NCBI GenBank assembly: GCA_020638995.1
Contig: JACKHM010000004.1
Coordinates: 496,001-560,000, forward strand
From: Planctomycetaceae bacterium
GTDB taxonomy: Bacteria; Planctomycetota; Planctomycetia; Pirellulales; Pirellulaceae
Reading direction: 5' to 3'
Length of the DNA: 64,000 nucleotides
The position numbers were made by a program, and so were the translations under genes. Numbering within the stretch: the stretch's first letter is position 1; each line of letters opens with the position of its first letter. Below, in pieces: positions 8,186 to 18,303 of the stretch. The notes beneath the pieces were generated by a model, which made no database searches, was not told the DNA's origin, and was given only the letters and a program-made list of their open reading frames with translations.

Positions 8186-9289
8186 ATGAAAGCGATTGCC
8201 GTTTATCCCGGGAAGCCGAATAGCGTTCACCTTGAAGATATCCCCAAGCCCTCTGTGAGCGATGTCACGAACGGCAAAGGCGTACTTGTCCGTGTTCTGA
8301 AAGTGGGCGTCGATGCTACGGATCGAGAGATCAACGATGCCTTATATGGGAACGCACCTCCTGGGTTCGAGTATTTGGTGCTCGGCCACGAATCGTTTGG
8401 AATTGTCGAGCAGGTCGGTCCCCATGTTCGGAATGTCAAGCCTGGCGACTATGTCACTGCGACCGTGCGTCGTCCCGGTGGTTCGATCTACGACCAGATC
8501 GGCACGTACGACATGACGAGCGAAGAAACTTACTACGAGCGCGGTATCAACTTGCTGCACGGCTACTTGACGGAGTACTTTGTCGATTCGGATGACTACA
8601 TTGTCAAAGTGCCTCCCGGATTGAAGCACCTGCACGTCTTGATGGAACCAATGAGTTGTGCCGCGAAGGCCGTGCATCAGGCCTTCGAAGTGCAACGCCG
8701 AATGAAAGTGTGGCGTCCACAGACTGCATACGTGTTAGGCGCGGGCCAAATTGGATTACTTTCCACGCTCATTCTCAAACTGCGTGGATTGGATGTTTAC
8801 ACGCTGGCCCGATCGCAAGCACCGACTCACAATTCGAGCATCGTCGAAGGATTAGAAGCGACCTATGTAAGCACGACCGACACATCGATCGAAGAACTTA
8901 TAGAAAGAACGGGCAAGGCGGACTTGATCATCGATGCAACGGGTTCCAGCGCCATGGCGTTTGGCGCGATGAAGGCGCTCGGCCACAATGGCGTGCTCGT
9001 CTGGACGAGTATTACAGGCGGCAAGAAGAACGTCGAAGTGCCGTCGGACGAAATCAACATCGATTGGGTACTGGGCAATAAACTACTGTTGGGGTCTGTC
9101 AACGCGAATCGCGAACATTTCGAGTCCGGCATTAAGGATCTGGCTTTGGGCGAAGTGATGTATCCCGATGTTATAGAGAAGATTCTTACGAATCCTGTTG
9201 ATGGGCTCGATGCGTATGGCGAGATGATGCGACTGCTCGTCGAGGAGAAGTCTGCGTTGAAAGTCTATGTCAACATTGCCGAGGGGTAG
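8186..9289 (+). CDS. Glucose 1-dehydrogenase-like medium-chain dehydrogenase
   Basis: The 367-residue MDR-superfamily enzyme has a GroES-like N-terminal domain with LVLGHESFGIVEQVG (zinc-ligand GHE), an EPMSCAAKA segment and a Rossmann fold with VLGAGQIGLLS. The C-terminal half resembles the glucose dehydrogenase C-terminal family (GDH of archaea), which oxidises glucose or related aldoses to lactones with NAD(P)+. The structural-zinc cysteine cluster of alcohol dehydrogenases is missing, as in GDH. It is divergent from the AAA operon and overlaps no gene; hslV starts 52 nt later. Substrate is not provable from sequence; another polyol or sugar is possible. Confidence 0.75.
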   Translation: MKAIAVYPGKPNSVHLEDIPKPSVSDVTNGKGVLVRVLKVGVDATDREINDALYGNAPPGFEYLVLGHESFGIVEQVGPHVRNVKPGDYVTATVRRPGGSIYDQIGTYDMTSEETYYERGINLLHGYLTEYFVDSDDYIVKVPPGLKHLHVLMEPMSCAAKAVHQAFEVQRRMKVWRPQTAYVLGAGQIGLLSTLILKLRGLDVYTLARSQAPTHNSSIVEGLEATYVSTTDTSIEELIERTGKADLIIDATGSSAMAFGAMKALGHNGVLVWTSITGGKKNVEVPSDEINIDWVLGNKLLLGSVNANREHFESGIKDLALGEVMYPDVIEKILTNPVDGLDAYGEMMRLLVEEKSALKVYVNIAEG

Positions 9290-9341
9290 GTTCACAGAAC
9301 CGTATTGCAAACTCACCTACTCTAAGTACGAACATCTCCGC

Positions 9342-9884
9342 ATGAAGTTTCACGCAACGACAATTTTGACTGTTCGTCGCAACGGTAAAGTCGCGATGGG
9401 CGGTGACGGACAAGTCACACTTGGATCGGCAATCATGAAGGCCGATGCCATGAAAATTCGCCGGTTAATGGAAGGGAAGGTTCTGTGCGGATTCGCCGGT
9501 GCCAGCGCCGATGCTTTTGCATTGATGGAACGCTTTGAGGTCAAGCTCAAAGACTATCCGTCCAACGTGCCGCGCGCGGCGACGGAATTGGCGAAAGAAT
9601 GGCGGACAGACCGCGCGTTACGCAAGCTTGAAGCTCTTATGGCTGTTGCGGATGCGAAGGGCACACTGTTGATAAGCGGAACGGGCGACGTGATCAGTCC
9701 CACAGATGGTGTTGTGGGGATTGGATCGGGCGGAAACTATGCCATTGCTGCTGCGCGAGGCCTGTTGCAACATTCCACGCTGGAAGCGGATGAGATCGTC
9801 AGGGCCTCACTAACGATCGCGGCAGATATCGATATCTACACAAATACAAATATCGTCGTGGAGGTGTTGGAGTGCTCGAATTGA
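9342..9884 (+). CDS. hslV: ATP-dependent protease peptidase subunit HslV
   Basis: The 180-residue product starts MKFHATTILTVRRNGKVAMG. After a short propeptide (MKFHA) the threonine of TTIL becomes the N-terminal nucleophile; the GDGQVTLG motif and the C-terminal NTNIVVEVL fit HslV/ClpQ. Twelve HslV subunits form the proteolytic core that HslU feeds with unfolded substrate. I chose ATG 9342 because the 25 codons upstream in the open frame are unlike HslV. The stop overlaps the GTG of hslU, so the two are translationally coupled. The propeptide is longer than the single Met of E. coli, as in several other phyla. Confidence 0.95.
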   Translation: MKFHATTILTVRRNGKVAMGGDGQVTLGSAIMKADAMKIRRLMEGKVLCGFAGASADAFALMERFEVKLKDYPSNVPRAATELAKEWRTDRALRKLEALMAVADAKGTLLISGTGDVISPTDGVVGIGSGGNYAIAAARGLLQHSTLEADEIVRASLTIAADIDIYTNTNIVVEVLECSN

Positions 9885-11248
9885 TCTTGGGTAAAGGTGA
9901 GTCAGCGGAACAACGAAAGTCGTTGACGCCGCGCGAGATCGTCGAACAACTCGACCGGCACATCGTCGGCCAAGCCGATGCGAAACGCGCGGTAGCGATC
10001 GCAATCCGAAATCGTTGGCGAAGACAGCAATTGCCCGACGAGATGCGACAGGAAGTGTCACCCAAGAACATTCTGATGATCGGCCCAACCGGTGTCGGCA
10101 AAACCGAGATCGCCCGGCGACTAGCCAAACTGACCGGTGCCCCATTTGTTAAGGTCGAAGCGACCAAGTACACCGAAGTCGGCTACTACGGACGCGATGT
10201 CGAGAGTATGGTTCGCGAACTCGTCGAGAACGCCATTGGACTTGTCCGCGAAAGCGAACGGAAGAATATCGAAGATGAAGCCAAGCATCGTACGGAGGAT
10301 CGCTTGCTCGACCTGCTCTGCCCACAACCGATAAACTTTGGCGACGATGAGGAGGGTGAGGATGCCGAAAAACGCTATCGGAGGACACGCGACAAGATGC
10401 GTGCCATGCTGGTCGGCGGCGAATTGGAACAGCGACACGTTGAACTCGCCATCGAACAAAAGGCGACTCCAGTGCTGATGGGCCAGATGGGCATGGAACA
10501 CATGGAAGTTGAAATCCAAACGATGTTCGAAAAGATCATGCCCAAGCACACCTCGCGCCGTGATCTGACGGTGGCCGAGGCGCGCGAGGTTCTGTTTGAG
10601 CAAGAGTGTGAAGCGTTGCTCGACCCCGAGAAGATCAATGCCGCCGCCGTCGAACTGGCTGAAAACTTAGGTATTATCTTCATCGACGAAATTGATAAAG
10701 TCGTCGCCAGTGAAGGCAAGTCGGCGGATGTATCTCGCCAAGGCGTGCAGCGAGACTTGCTGCCCATTGTCGAGGGAACCACGATTCAGACACGTTACGG
10801 CTACGTCAAAACGGATCATGTTTTGTTCGTTGCGGCCGGCGCCTTTCATCGGGCGAAGCCCAGCGAATTGATGCCAGAATTGCAGGGGCGATTTCCGATC
10901 CGGGTCGAGTTGACCGATTTGACGAAAGACGACTTCATTCGAATTCTGACTGAGCCGAAAAGTTCGCTGACAAAACAGTATGTTGCTTTGATGGGAACCG
11001 AAGCCATTACCGTCACATTTACGGAGGACGCTATCGATTCCCTCGCTTCGTATGCCTTTCAAGTCAATCAATCGACACAGAATATCGGTGCCCGTCGCCT
11101 GTATACGATCATGGAGCGATTGCTCGAAGAATTGAGCTTCGAGGCGCCCGATATGAAAATGGGCACCGTCGAAATAAACGCTGCATATGTTACCGCTCGA
11201 CTGAAAGACGTGGCTGAAGACGAAGATCTCAGCAAGTACATTCTCTAA
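9872..11248 (+). CDS. hslU: ATP-dependent protease ATPase subunit HslU
   Basis: The 458-residue AAA+ unfoldase starts at a GTG inside the end of hslV. It has TPREIVEQLDRHIVGQADAK, Walker A GPTGVGKTEIARRL (~72), the pore motif YTEVGYYGRDVE, a charged I-domain (~residues 130-240) and Walker B IIFIDEIDKV (~270). The arginine finger/sensor region LQGRFPIRVELTDL and a C-terminal EDLSKYIL complete it; the last residues normally insert into HslV to activate it. The length is slightly above the usual ~440. It forms a hexamer that unfolds substrates for HslV. About 220 bases without features follow before hrpA. Confidence 0.96.
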   Translation: MLELILGKGESAEQRKSLTPREIVEQLDRHIVGQADAKRAVAIAIRNRWRRQQLPDEMRQEVSPKNILMIGPTGVGKTEIARRLAKLTGAPFVKVEATKYTEVGYYGRDVESMVRELVENAIGLVRESERKNIEDEAKHRTEDRLLDLLCPQPINFGDDEEGEDAEKRYRRTRDKMRAMLVGGELEQRHVELAIEQKATPVLMGQMGMEHMEVEIQTMFEKIMPKHTSRRDLTVAEAREVLFEQECEALLDPEKINAAAVELAENLGIIFIDEIDKVVASEGKSADVSRQGVQRDLLPIVEGTTIQTRYGYVKTDHVLFVAAGAFHRAKPSELMPELQGRFPIRVELTDLTKDDFIRILTEPKSSLTKQYVALMGTEAITVTFTEDAIDSLASYAFQVNQSTQNIGARRLYTIMERLLEELSFEAPDMKMGTVEINAAYVTARLKDVAEDEDLSKYIL

Positions 11249-11466
11249 CGCGGAACTGTTGCTGCGAGGTTCAGTGGCAGGCTCGCGCGTCTGACATCCG
11301 ATCGCAGCACGTTGCCCTCGAATCGAAACGCAACGCGACCACATGCCACCCAACGACAAGAACACGGTCCGTGATAGAGTTCGCTTCAATTCCGAGATAG
11401 CACCGCCCAAAAGCTTGTTTTTCTCGGTATTTTCACCGCTCGGCTGGTTGTGCAACGGAATTTGAA

Positions 11467-14400
11467 ATGCATCCCAGTCTTTCGGAGTTGGCGAGACGCA
11501 TTGACGAGGCGATGCAAGCCGATCGCTTTCGCCTCCATCGCAGTCTGCGAAGCATCCAAGAAGCCCTTCACAAAAACAAGCCCACCGATCGAATGCTCGA
11601 ACAGCTGCGCCGGGGACTCGACCGGTCGCTCGAATTGCGAGCTAAACGTGATGCTGCGCGTCCGATCTGCAACTTCGATATGGACTTGCCAATCTTGGCT
11701 CGACGAGAAGAGATCGGCACCGCGATTCGCGATAACCAAGTCGTTGTCATATGCGGCGAGACCGGGTCCGGCAAGTCGACTCAGCTTCCGAAGATTTGTT
11801 TGGACATCGGACGAGGCGGCACGGGATTCATTGGGCATACTCAGCCTCGCCGTGTCGCTGCACGTACGATTGCGGCTCGCCTGGCTGAAGAACTCAACTC
11901 GCCGCTTGGCGAGCATGTAGGGTTTCAGATTCGTTTTACGGATACTACAAAGCCGCACTCGTTTATCAAGCTGATGACCGACGGCATATTGCTCGCGGAA
12001 ACGCAAGGCGATCGCTTCTTGGATCGCTACGACACAATTATCATCGACGAGGCCCACGAGCGTTCGTTGAACATCGATTTTCTGATCGGTTATCTGAAGA
12101 ATATCCTTCCTAAGCGTCGTGACTTGCGGGTGATTCTTACTTCAGCCACGATCGACGCCCAAAGCTTCGCGGCTCACTTTTCGACGCACGAGAACACAGT
12201 ACCAATTATCGAAGTATCCGGGCGAACTTTTCCGGTCGAAGTCCGTTATCGACCTCCGGAAACGATTGGGGAAGATGACGAGCCGTTGTCGATTGCGGAC
12301 CAAATAGCTCAGGCGGCCAGCGAACTTTGCAAGGAAGGTCCGGGCGACATTCTGACATTCTTGCCGACCGAACGCGACATTCTAGAGGTTGCAAAGCGAT
12401 TGCGCACTCGTTCCTTCGCTGGACACGAAAAGGTCAACATCCTGCCGCTGTATGGGCGGCTCTCAATTGCCGAGCAAAACAAAGTCTTCAAGTCCACCGG
12501 CCAGCGACGGATGGTGTTGGCGACGAATGTAGCTGAGTCATCGCTGACCGTGCCGGGCATTCGCTATGTAATCGATACGGGCACGGCTCGCATCAGCCGC
12601 TACTCACCGCGATCCAAAGTCCAGCGTTTACCGATCGAGCCGATCTCTCGCGCGTCTGCCGATCAACGCAAGGGCCGCTGCGGTCGCATTGGTCCGGGCA
12701 TCTGCATTCGTCTGTTCAGCGAAGACGATTTCGCAAAGCGAGATCAGTACACCACTCCCGAGATTCGGCGAACCAATCTGGCGGCTGTGATTCTGCGGAT
12801 GTTGTCCTTGCGATTGGGGGCCGTCGGCGAATTTCCGTTTCTTGACCCGCCCAGGACAGACGCCATCAATGATGGGTATAAAACTTTGTTTGAGCTCGGG
12901 GCAGTCGACGATCGTCGGCGGTTGACCGAGGTTGGCAAGGGGCTTAGCCGCCTGCCGATCGATCCTCGGATCGGTCGCATGATTCTTGCGGCCGACCAAG
13001 AGGGTTGCCTGCACGAGATGCTGATCATTGCATCCGCACTTGAAGTTCAGGATGTCCGTGATCGCCCGGTCGAGAAGCAGAAGCACGCCGACGAAGCACA
13101 CTCGAAGTTTGCCCACGAGAACTCGGACTTCCTCACCTATTTGAACCTATGGGACTTCTATCACAATCTTCGCGACAAGCTCTCACGCAGTCAGGTCCAA
13201 AAAGCTTGTCAACAGAACTTTCTGTCAAACATCCGAATGCGCGAGTGGCAAGACGTCCACCGGCAACTCGTACAACTCGCGGCTGACAGCGGGCTGAAGG
13301 TATCGCCCCGGCGTAACAATGCCGACTCGATCCATCGCAGCTTGCTATGCGGTTTGTTGTCGAACATCGCGATACGGCGTGATGGGCCCGAGTATGAAGG
13401 AGCCGGCGGTGCGACCTTTTTCATTTGGCCGGGATCGGCTGCGTTCGAGAAAAAGCCGAAATGGATTGTTGCTGGCGAACTCGTGGAAACCTCTCGTCGC
13501 TATCTGCGAACCGTGGCCCCGATCCAGCCCAACTGGATTGAGCCACTCGCCGCTCACGTCGTAAAGCGTTCCTACACTGATCCATTCTGGTCGAGCAAGA
13601 GCGGAACGGTTTTGGCATACGAGAAAGTCACACTCTTCGGTTTGACGATCGTCGCTGGCCGACGAACTCCCTACGGCCATCACGATCCGGAGACCGCACG
13701 CCGTTTGTTCATCGAGCATGCATTGGTGGGCGGGGACTTTAATTCGGAGCCAAGGTTTCTCCAGCATAATCGCAAGTTGTTGGCTGACCTGCAGTCGATG
13801 GGAGCCAAGTCGCGAGCGCCGGATTACCTCGTCGGAGATAGTGCGCAGTACGCGTTCTATGACGCTCGGCTGCCGGAGGAATGTTTCGACGCTGCCTCGC
13901 TGAACCGTTGGCTAAAAAGTGTCTCGCCACAGGAAAGTGAGCGGTTGAAAATGACGCTCTCGGACTTGATGGGCAAAGCCGAAGGGTACGACAGCTCGGC
14001 GTTTCCCGATCAATTCACAACGGGTTCGTTGAATCTCGACATCGACTATCGATTCCAGCCTGGCGATGAAGACGATGGCCTCTCAATCACGATTCCGAAA
14101 GACGGATTGCAGCAACTTGACCAGCGCCGGCTGGAGTGGCTTGTACCGGGTCGTGTTGAGGAGAAGCTGATTGCACTGATTCGCTCCTTGCCGAAATCAC
14201 AGCGTAGGAGTTTCATTCCCGCGCCTGACGTGGCCAGGCGAGCTGCTGCGATGATGCCCTTTGCCGAAGGCGATTTCTTGACCGTGGCGGCACAAACGCT
14301 CGGTAAAATCGCCGGAGAGACGCTCGCACCAAACGCGTTTAAACTCGACAAGGTGCCACAGCACCTGCGAATGAATGTTCGCGTCGTAGATCATTCCGGT

Positions 14401-15360
14401 GATTTAATCGCTGAGGGAAGGGATCTCGAACAACTCGCAAAGGACGTCGGCGTCGAAAGCTCACCCGATACGAGTCTGATCAGTGACGGCGAGTGGGAGC
14501 GGGACCGAATTAAAGTATGGGATTTTGGAGAGTTGCCGGAGAGCATTACGATCCGTCGCGGAGATTTTGTATTGGAGGCCTATCCGTCGTTGGTTGACGT
14601 TGGCGACTCGGTCTCAATTCGCTTGTCGACAACTCGCGAGGGTGCGAAGGCACAGACGCGAGCCGGATTGCGACGCTTGTTTTGCTTGGCGGAACACCGA
14701 GAGGTGAAATCGCAGGTCAACTGGTTACCTAATATCGACAAGCTCACGCTATACGCTGCCACGATGAAGCATTCGCGAGATCTACGGGAGCAGCTGCTGG
14801 ACTTGGCTGCTGACCTGGCCTTTCTTCGGGGAACGACCGTACCGCGAGATGCGGAGTCGTTCGACGCTGCGAGAAAACTTGGCCGCAAAGAGTTGCCAAT
14901 CGCAGCACAGGACCTCGCCAGGGTTGTCGTCCCACTGTTAGAACGCTACCACGAAATTCGAGTGAAGCTCGATGAATCGAAATCGCCCAATATCCAGGAA
15001 TCTGTTGCCGACGTTCGGGAGCAACTTGCGAGGCTAACCGCAGATGGCTTTTGGACTTCCACGCCATGGACTTGGTTGCAGCAATATCCTCGTTACTTGC
15101 AGGCAATTCTCGTACGGTTGGACAAGTTGGTAACTGGCGGCGGTGCGCGTGATCGTGTGCAGATGCAAGAGTTGGCGCTGCATCAGCGGCGATACGACGA
15201 ATCTATGGAAGTGGGCGGACAGTCGAATGAGAATAACGCCGCCTTCCAGGAGTATCGATGGATGTTGGAGGAATATCGCGTCTCGTTGTTTGCGCAGCAG
15301 ATCGGTACTTCGATCAAGATCTCGCCCCAGCGTCTGGAGAAGCAGTGGGGGAAAGTGTAG
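11467..15360 (+). CDS. hrpA: ATP-dependent RNA helicase HrpA
   Basis: The 1,297-residue DEAH-box helicase has motif I GETGSGKSTQLPK (~95), motif II DEAHERSLN (~194), motif III SAT and the C-terminal RecA motif VI DQRKGRCGRIGPG. Winged-helix, HA2 and OB-fold domains and the long bacterial HrpA-specific C terminus follow. Length matches E. coli HrpA (1,300). HrpA acts on structured mRNA and rescues stalled ribosomes in E. coli. Upstream is a weak Shine-Dalgarno (CGGAAT). It appears to be transcribed alone; lctP begins 163 nt downstream. Confidence 0.95.
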   Translation: MHPSLSELARRIDEAMQADRFRLHRSLRSIQEALHKNKPTDRMLEQLRRGLDRSLELRAKRDAARPICNFDMDLPILARREEIGTAIRDNQVVVICGETGSGKSTQLPKICLDIGRGGTGFIGHTQPRRVAARTIAARLAEELNSPLGEHVGFQIRFTDTTKPHSFIKLMTDGILLAETQGDRFLDRYDTIIIDEAHERSLNIDFLIGYLKNILPKRRDLRVILTSATIDAQSFAAHFSTHENTVPIIEVSGRTFPVEVRYRPPETIGEDDEPLSIADQIAQAASELCKEGPGDILTFLPTERDILEVAKRLRTRSFAGHEKVNILPLYGRLSIAEQNKVFKSTGQRRMVLATNVAESSLTVPGIRYVIDTGTARISRYSPRSKVQRLPIEPISRASADQRKGRCGRIGPGICIRLFSEDDFAKRDQYTTPEIRRTNLAAVILRMLSLRLGAVGEFPFLDPPRTDAINDGYKTLFELGAVDDRRRLTEVGKGLSRLPIDPRIGRMILAADQEGCLHEMLIIASALEVQDVRDRPVEKQKHADEAHSKFAHENSDFLTYLNLWDFYHNLRDKLSRSQVQKACQQNFLSNIRMREWQDVHRQLVQLAADSGLKVSPRRNNADSIHRSLLCGLLSNIAIRRDGPEYEGAGGATFFIWPGSAAFEKKPKWIVAGELVETSRRYLRTVAPIQPNWIEPLAAHVVKRSYTDPFWSSKSGTVLAYEKVTLFGLTIVAGRRTPYGHHDPETARRLFIEHALVGGDFNSEPRFLQHNRKLLADLQSMGAKSRAPDYLVGDSAQYAFYDARLPEECFDAASLNRWLKSVSPQESERLKMTLSDLMGKAEGYDSSAFPDQFTTGSLNLDIDYRFQPGDEDDGLSITIPKDGLQQLDQRRLEWLVPGRVEEKLIALIRSLPKSQRRSFIPAPDVARRAAAMMPFAEGDFLTVAAQTLGKIAGETLAPNAFKLDKVPQHLRMNVRVVDHSGDLIAEGRDLEQLAKDVGVESSPDTSLISDGEWERDRIKVWDFGELPESITIRRGDFVLEAYPSLVDVGDSVSIRLSTTREGAKAQTRAGLRRLFCLAEHREVKSQVNWLPNIDKLTLYAATMKHSRDLREQLLDLAADLAFLRGTTVPRDAESFDAARKLGRKELPIAAQDLARVVVPLLERYHEIRVKLDESKSPNIQESVADVREQLARLTADGFWTSTPWTWLQQYPRYLQAILVRLDKLVTGGGARDRVQMQELALHQRRYDESMEVGGQSNENNAAFQEYRWMLEEYRVSLFAQQIGTSIKISPQRLEKQWGKV

Positions 15361-15523
15361 GTTAGGGCGGACGTAGCTTGTCGATCTCGGAGCGTTCGCC
15401 GCGGCTGAACTTGACTCGCAAAGTTTCAGACTGCCGACAAAGATCGCAGCAAATGCTAGACCGGCTGTACCGTGAGTCAATGCGCCCGGCAGACTCGTTC
15501 CTAACAAATGGCGAAAGATTCTT

Positions 15524-17215
15524 ATGCTGCTCGCATCGCTCGCGTTACTGCCGATTGTCGTTGTTGGGTTGTTTCTAGTCGTCCTGCGATGGCCGGCGAG
15601 CCGCGCCATGCCTCTGTCGTATCTGAGTGCGTTATTACTCGCCTTATTCGTCTGGCGGGTGCCGTTCGTCCAAGTCGCCGCCGCTTCGGTACACGGTCTG
15701 ATCGTGGCTGCCTCACTGCTGTATATCATCTTCGGCGCAATCTTGCTCTTGAATACGCTCCAGGAGAGCGGCGCACTCAGCGTTATCCGGCGAGGTTTTA
15801 CGGACATCTCAGCAGATCGCAGGATTCAGGTCATCATTGTCGCTTGGCTATTCGGCTCCTTCATTGAAGGCTCAGCCGGCTTTGGCACCCCCGCGGCCGT
15901 CGCGGTTCCGTTGCTCGTCGGATTGGGATTTCCCGCGATGTGCGCGGTCGTTGCGGGAATGGTGATTCAAAGTACTCCCGTTTCCTTTGGAGCACTTGGC
16001 ACTCCGATATTGGTGGGCGTCAGCAACGGGCTGTCCGGTGACCCCGCCGTTGAAAACTATGCACGAGAAGCGGGCTATGTGTCGGCCACTGGAGATCTAG
16101 CGTGGAACGGATTTCTGTCCGAAATTGCGTTCAAAGTCGCGTTGCTGCACGCTGCCGCTGGGTTATTGATTCCGCTGATTGTGGTCGTCTTGATGACTCG
16201 TTTCTTTGGGCCCAATCGATCGATTACAGAAGGGCTGCGCGTCTGGAAGTTTGCGCTACTGGCGTCAGTATCGATGACGATTCCTTACGTCTTGGTCGCC
16301 CGTTACCTCGGCCCCGAGTTCCCTTCACTGATCGGTGGACTCGTGGGGCTAGGGATTATCATTACGTGCGCGCGCGCCGGGCTATTTGTACCGCGGGGCG
16401 AGCCGTGGGATTTTGATTCCAAAGAGGAGTGGGACCCAGATTGGATCGGAACGATTTCTCTGGATGATTCAAGCAGTCCAAGGTCGTCCATGTCCCTGTT
16501 GACGGCTTGGAGTCCCTACGTTTTGGTTGCCGGACTCCTGGTTGCAACTCGGATTCCCGCGTTGGGTATCAAAGCTATGCTGACTTCGTCGGCCGCAAGT
16601 ATCGAATGGGCGGATATCTTCGGCACCGGGATCGACTCGAAAGTGCAGCCCCTCTACCTGCCCGGCACGATATTTATCGTGGTGTCGATTCTGACATTCA
16701 CCCTGCATCGAATGAAGTCAAGTGATTTTGGAGTGGCGTGGAGGCGTTCCGGTCGAACGATGCTTAGTGCGTCGGTTGCGCTCGTGTTTACCGTGCCGAT
16801 GGTGCAGGTCTTTATCAATTCCTCCGGCGGCGAAGCCGGGCTGGAAAAGATGCCCATCGTATTGGCCGAAGGTGTCGCGTCGCTTACCGGATCTTCGTGG
16901 CCCTTCTTCTCGCCGTTCATCGGCGGTTTTGGGGCATTCGTCGCCGGAAGCAACACCGTAAGTAATATGATGTTCTCCCTATTTCAATTCGGAGTGGGCC
17001 AACATATTGGCGTGGATCCAACGTGGGTCGTCGCTTTGCAAGCCGTCGGCGGTGCCGCTGGCAATACGATCTGCGTGCATAACGTCGTGGCAGCTTCAGC
17101 GGTTGTCGGTTTGATCGGGAAAGAAGGGGCGATCATTCGCAAGACCTTGCCAGTGTTCGGATACTATGCAATCGTAGCGGGAGCGATTGGCAGTTTGATA
17201 CTGTGGAACGCGTGA
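15524..17215 (+). CDS. lctP: L-lactate permease
   Basis: The 563-residue protein has about 13 hydrophobic segments and the LctP family signatures WLFGSFIEGSAGFGTPAAV and FIGGFGAFVAGSNTVSNMMF, plus GGAAGNTICVHNVVAAS near the end. LctP proteins import lactate (and often glycolate) with protons across the inner membrane. An aminotransferase gene follows after 7 nt, so the two are probably cotranscribed. No lactate dehydrogenase gene is in view. Confidence 0.92.
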   Translation: MLLASLALLPIVVVGLFLVVLRWPASRAMPLSYLSALLLALFVWRVPFVQVAAASVHGLIVAASLLYIIFGAILLLNTLQESGALSVIRRGFTDISADRRIQVIIVAWLFGSFIEGSAGFGTPAAVAVPLLVGLGFPAMCAVVAGMVIQSTPVSFGALGTPILVGVSNGLSGDPAVENYAREAGYVSATGDLAWNGFLSEIAFKVALLHAAAGLLIPLIVVVLMTRFFGPNRSITEGLRVWKFALLASVSMTIPYVLVARYLGPEFPSLIGGLVGLGIIITCARAGLFVPRGEPWDFDSKEEWDPDWIGTISLDDSSSPRSSMSLLTAWSPYVLVAGLLVATRIPALGIKAMLTSSAASIEWADIFGTGIDSKVQPLYLPGTIFIVVSILTFTLHRMKSSDFGVAWRRSGRTMLSASVALVFTVPMVQVFINSSGGEAGLEKMPIVLAEGVASLTGSSWPFFSPFIGGFGAFVAGSNTVSNMMFSLFQFGVGQHIGVDPTWVVALQAVGGAAGNTICVHNVVAASAVVGLIGKEGAIIRKTLPVFGYYAIVAGAIGSLILWNA

Positions 17216-17222
17216 GGGCAAA

Positions 17223-18146
17223 GTGCCAATGCAACGCCAAGTCTATTTGACGGGTCAGATGGTCGCGGAGACGGAGGCCAGAATCTCCATCTTTGACAGC
17301 GCGGTCTTGCTTGGTGATACCGTGACGGAGTCGACTCGCACGTTTGGGCACCGCCCGTTTAAGTTAGAGGACCATGTCGCTCGGCTTTACAAGTCGCTTA
17401 AGGTGACTCGTATCGATGCCGGTATGTCGGCGGACGAGATGTTGAACGTAACTGAGCAAGTGCTTGAGGCGAACCTTCCTACTTACGGCTCCGAAGAAGA
17501 CTGCTGGATCGTCCACAATATTTCCCGAGGCCTAGCGGTGCCGGGACCTGATCCGACCGTACAGCAAGGCGCCGCCACGGTTATGATCTACACTCAGCCA
17601 ATGGATCTGCGGGGGTGGGCCAAGTTTTATACTGACGGCTGTCACGCCGTCACACCAATGAGTCGCATTATACCAAGTCAGTCACTCGACGCTCGGATCA
17701 AGAATCGCAGTCGCATGGCGTATACGCTCGCTGAGATGGAAGTGAAGTTAGTTGATCCTGAAGCCCAAAGCGTGATTCTCGATCTCGACGGCAACGTCGC
17801 TGAGAATAAGGGGGGCAACGTCTTCCTTGTTTCGAATGGAGTGCTGAAGACACCGCGGATATCGAACTGCCTCGCCGGAATCAGCCGCGATACGGTGCTG
17901 CAACTTGCACGCGACCGCGGCATCCAAGTCGAAGAAACAGACCTTCAACCGTATGACCTGTATACAGCAGACGAATTATTTTTCACCAGCACGCCCTATT
18001 GCATCATGCCGGCGACAAAATTCAATGGATTGCCGGTAGGCAATGGCTCGGTTGGTCCGACTGTGCAACTACTGCTCCGTGCTTGGAGCGAACTCGTGGG
18101 GATCGACATCGTCAAACAAGCAATTCGTCAACTTGGAGTTACTTAA
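17223..18146 (+). CDS. Class IV aminotransferase (branched-chain type)
   Basis: The 307-residue protein has the fold-type IV PLP enzyme layout: ISIFDSAVLLGDTVTESTRT near the N terminus, the Schiff-base lysine likely in DARIKNRSRMAYTLAEME, and the cofactor-binding GNVAENKGGNVFLV (E..GGNVF). The LFFTSTPYCIMP strand completes it. Such enzymes include branched-chain aminotransferase, D-amino-acid transaminase and aminodeoxychorismate lyase; the family motif fits IlvE best but substrate is unproven. The start is GTG 17223 or ATG 17229; GAGGG lies just upstream. It follows the lactate permease by 7 nt. Confidence 0.8.
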   Translation: MPMQRQVYLTGQMVAETEARISIFDSAVLLGDTVTESTRTFGHRPFKLEDHVARLYKSLKVTRIDAGMSADEMLNVTEQVLEANLPTYGSEEDCWIVHNISRGLAVPGPDPTVQQGAATVMIYTQPMDLRGWAKFYTDGCHAVTPMSRIIPSQSLDARIKNRSRMAYTLAEMEVKLVDPEAQSVILDLDGNVAENKGGNVFLVSNGVLKTPRISNCLAGISRDTVLQLARDRGIQVEETDLQPYDLYTADELFFTSTPYCIMPATKFNGLPVGNGSVGPTVQLLLRAWSELVGIDIVKQAIRQLGVT

Positions 18147-18303
18147 GCCTTCTCTTTGACGATTTCACGCGGTCGGGACCGCCGATCGCGCCGTCGGGGC
18201 TTTAAACCAGCAGTCAAGTCCTTCTGCATTCGATACATTGTTCGATAGAGTAAACTCGCGCAATCTCTCTGTAAAACCATCGTCTGGCGTCAAGGACCGC
18301 ACC

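Noticed and set aside
10667..11455. 262-residue minus-strand frame over the hslU end
   Set aside because: It lies opposite conserved HslU sequence and has no recognisable features.
15034..15807. 257-residue minus-strand frame between hrpA and the lactate permease
   Set aside because: It spans the ends of two clear plus-strand genes and looks like an antisense shadow.
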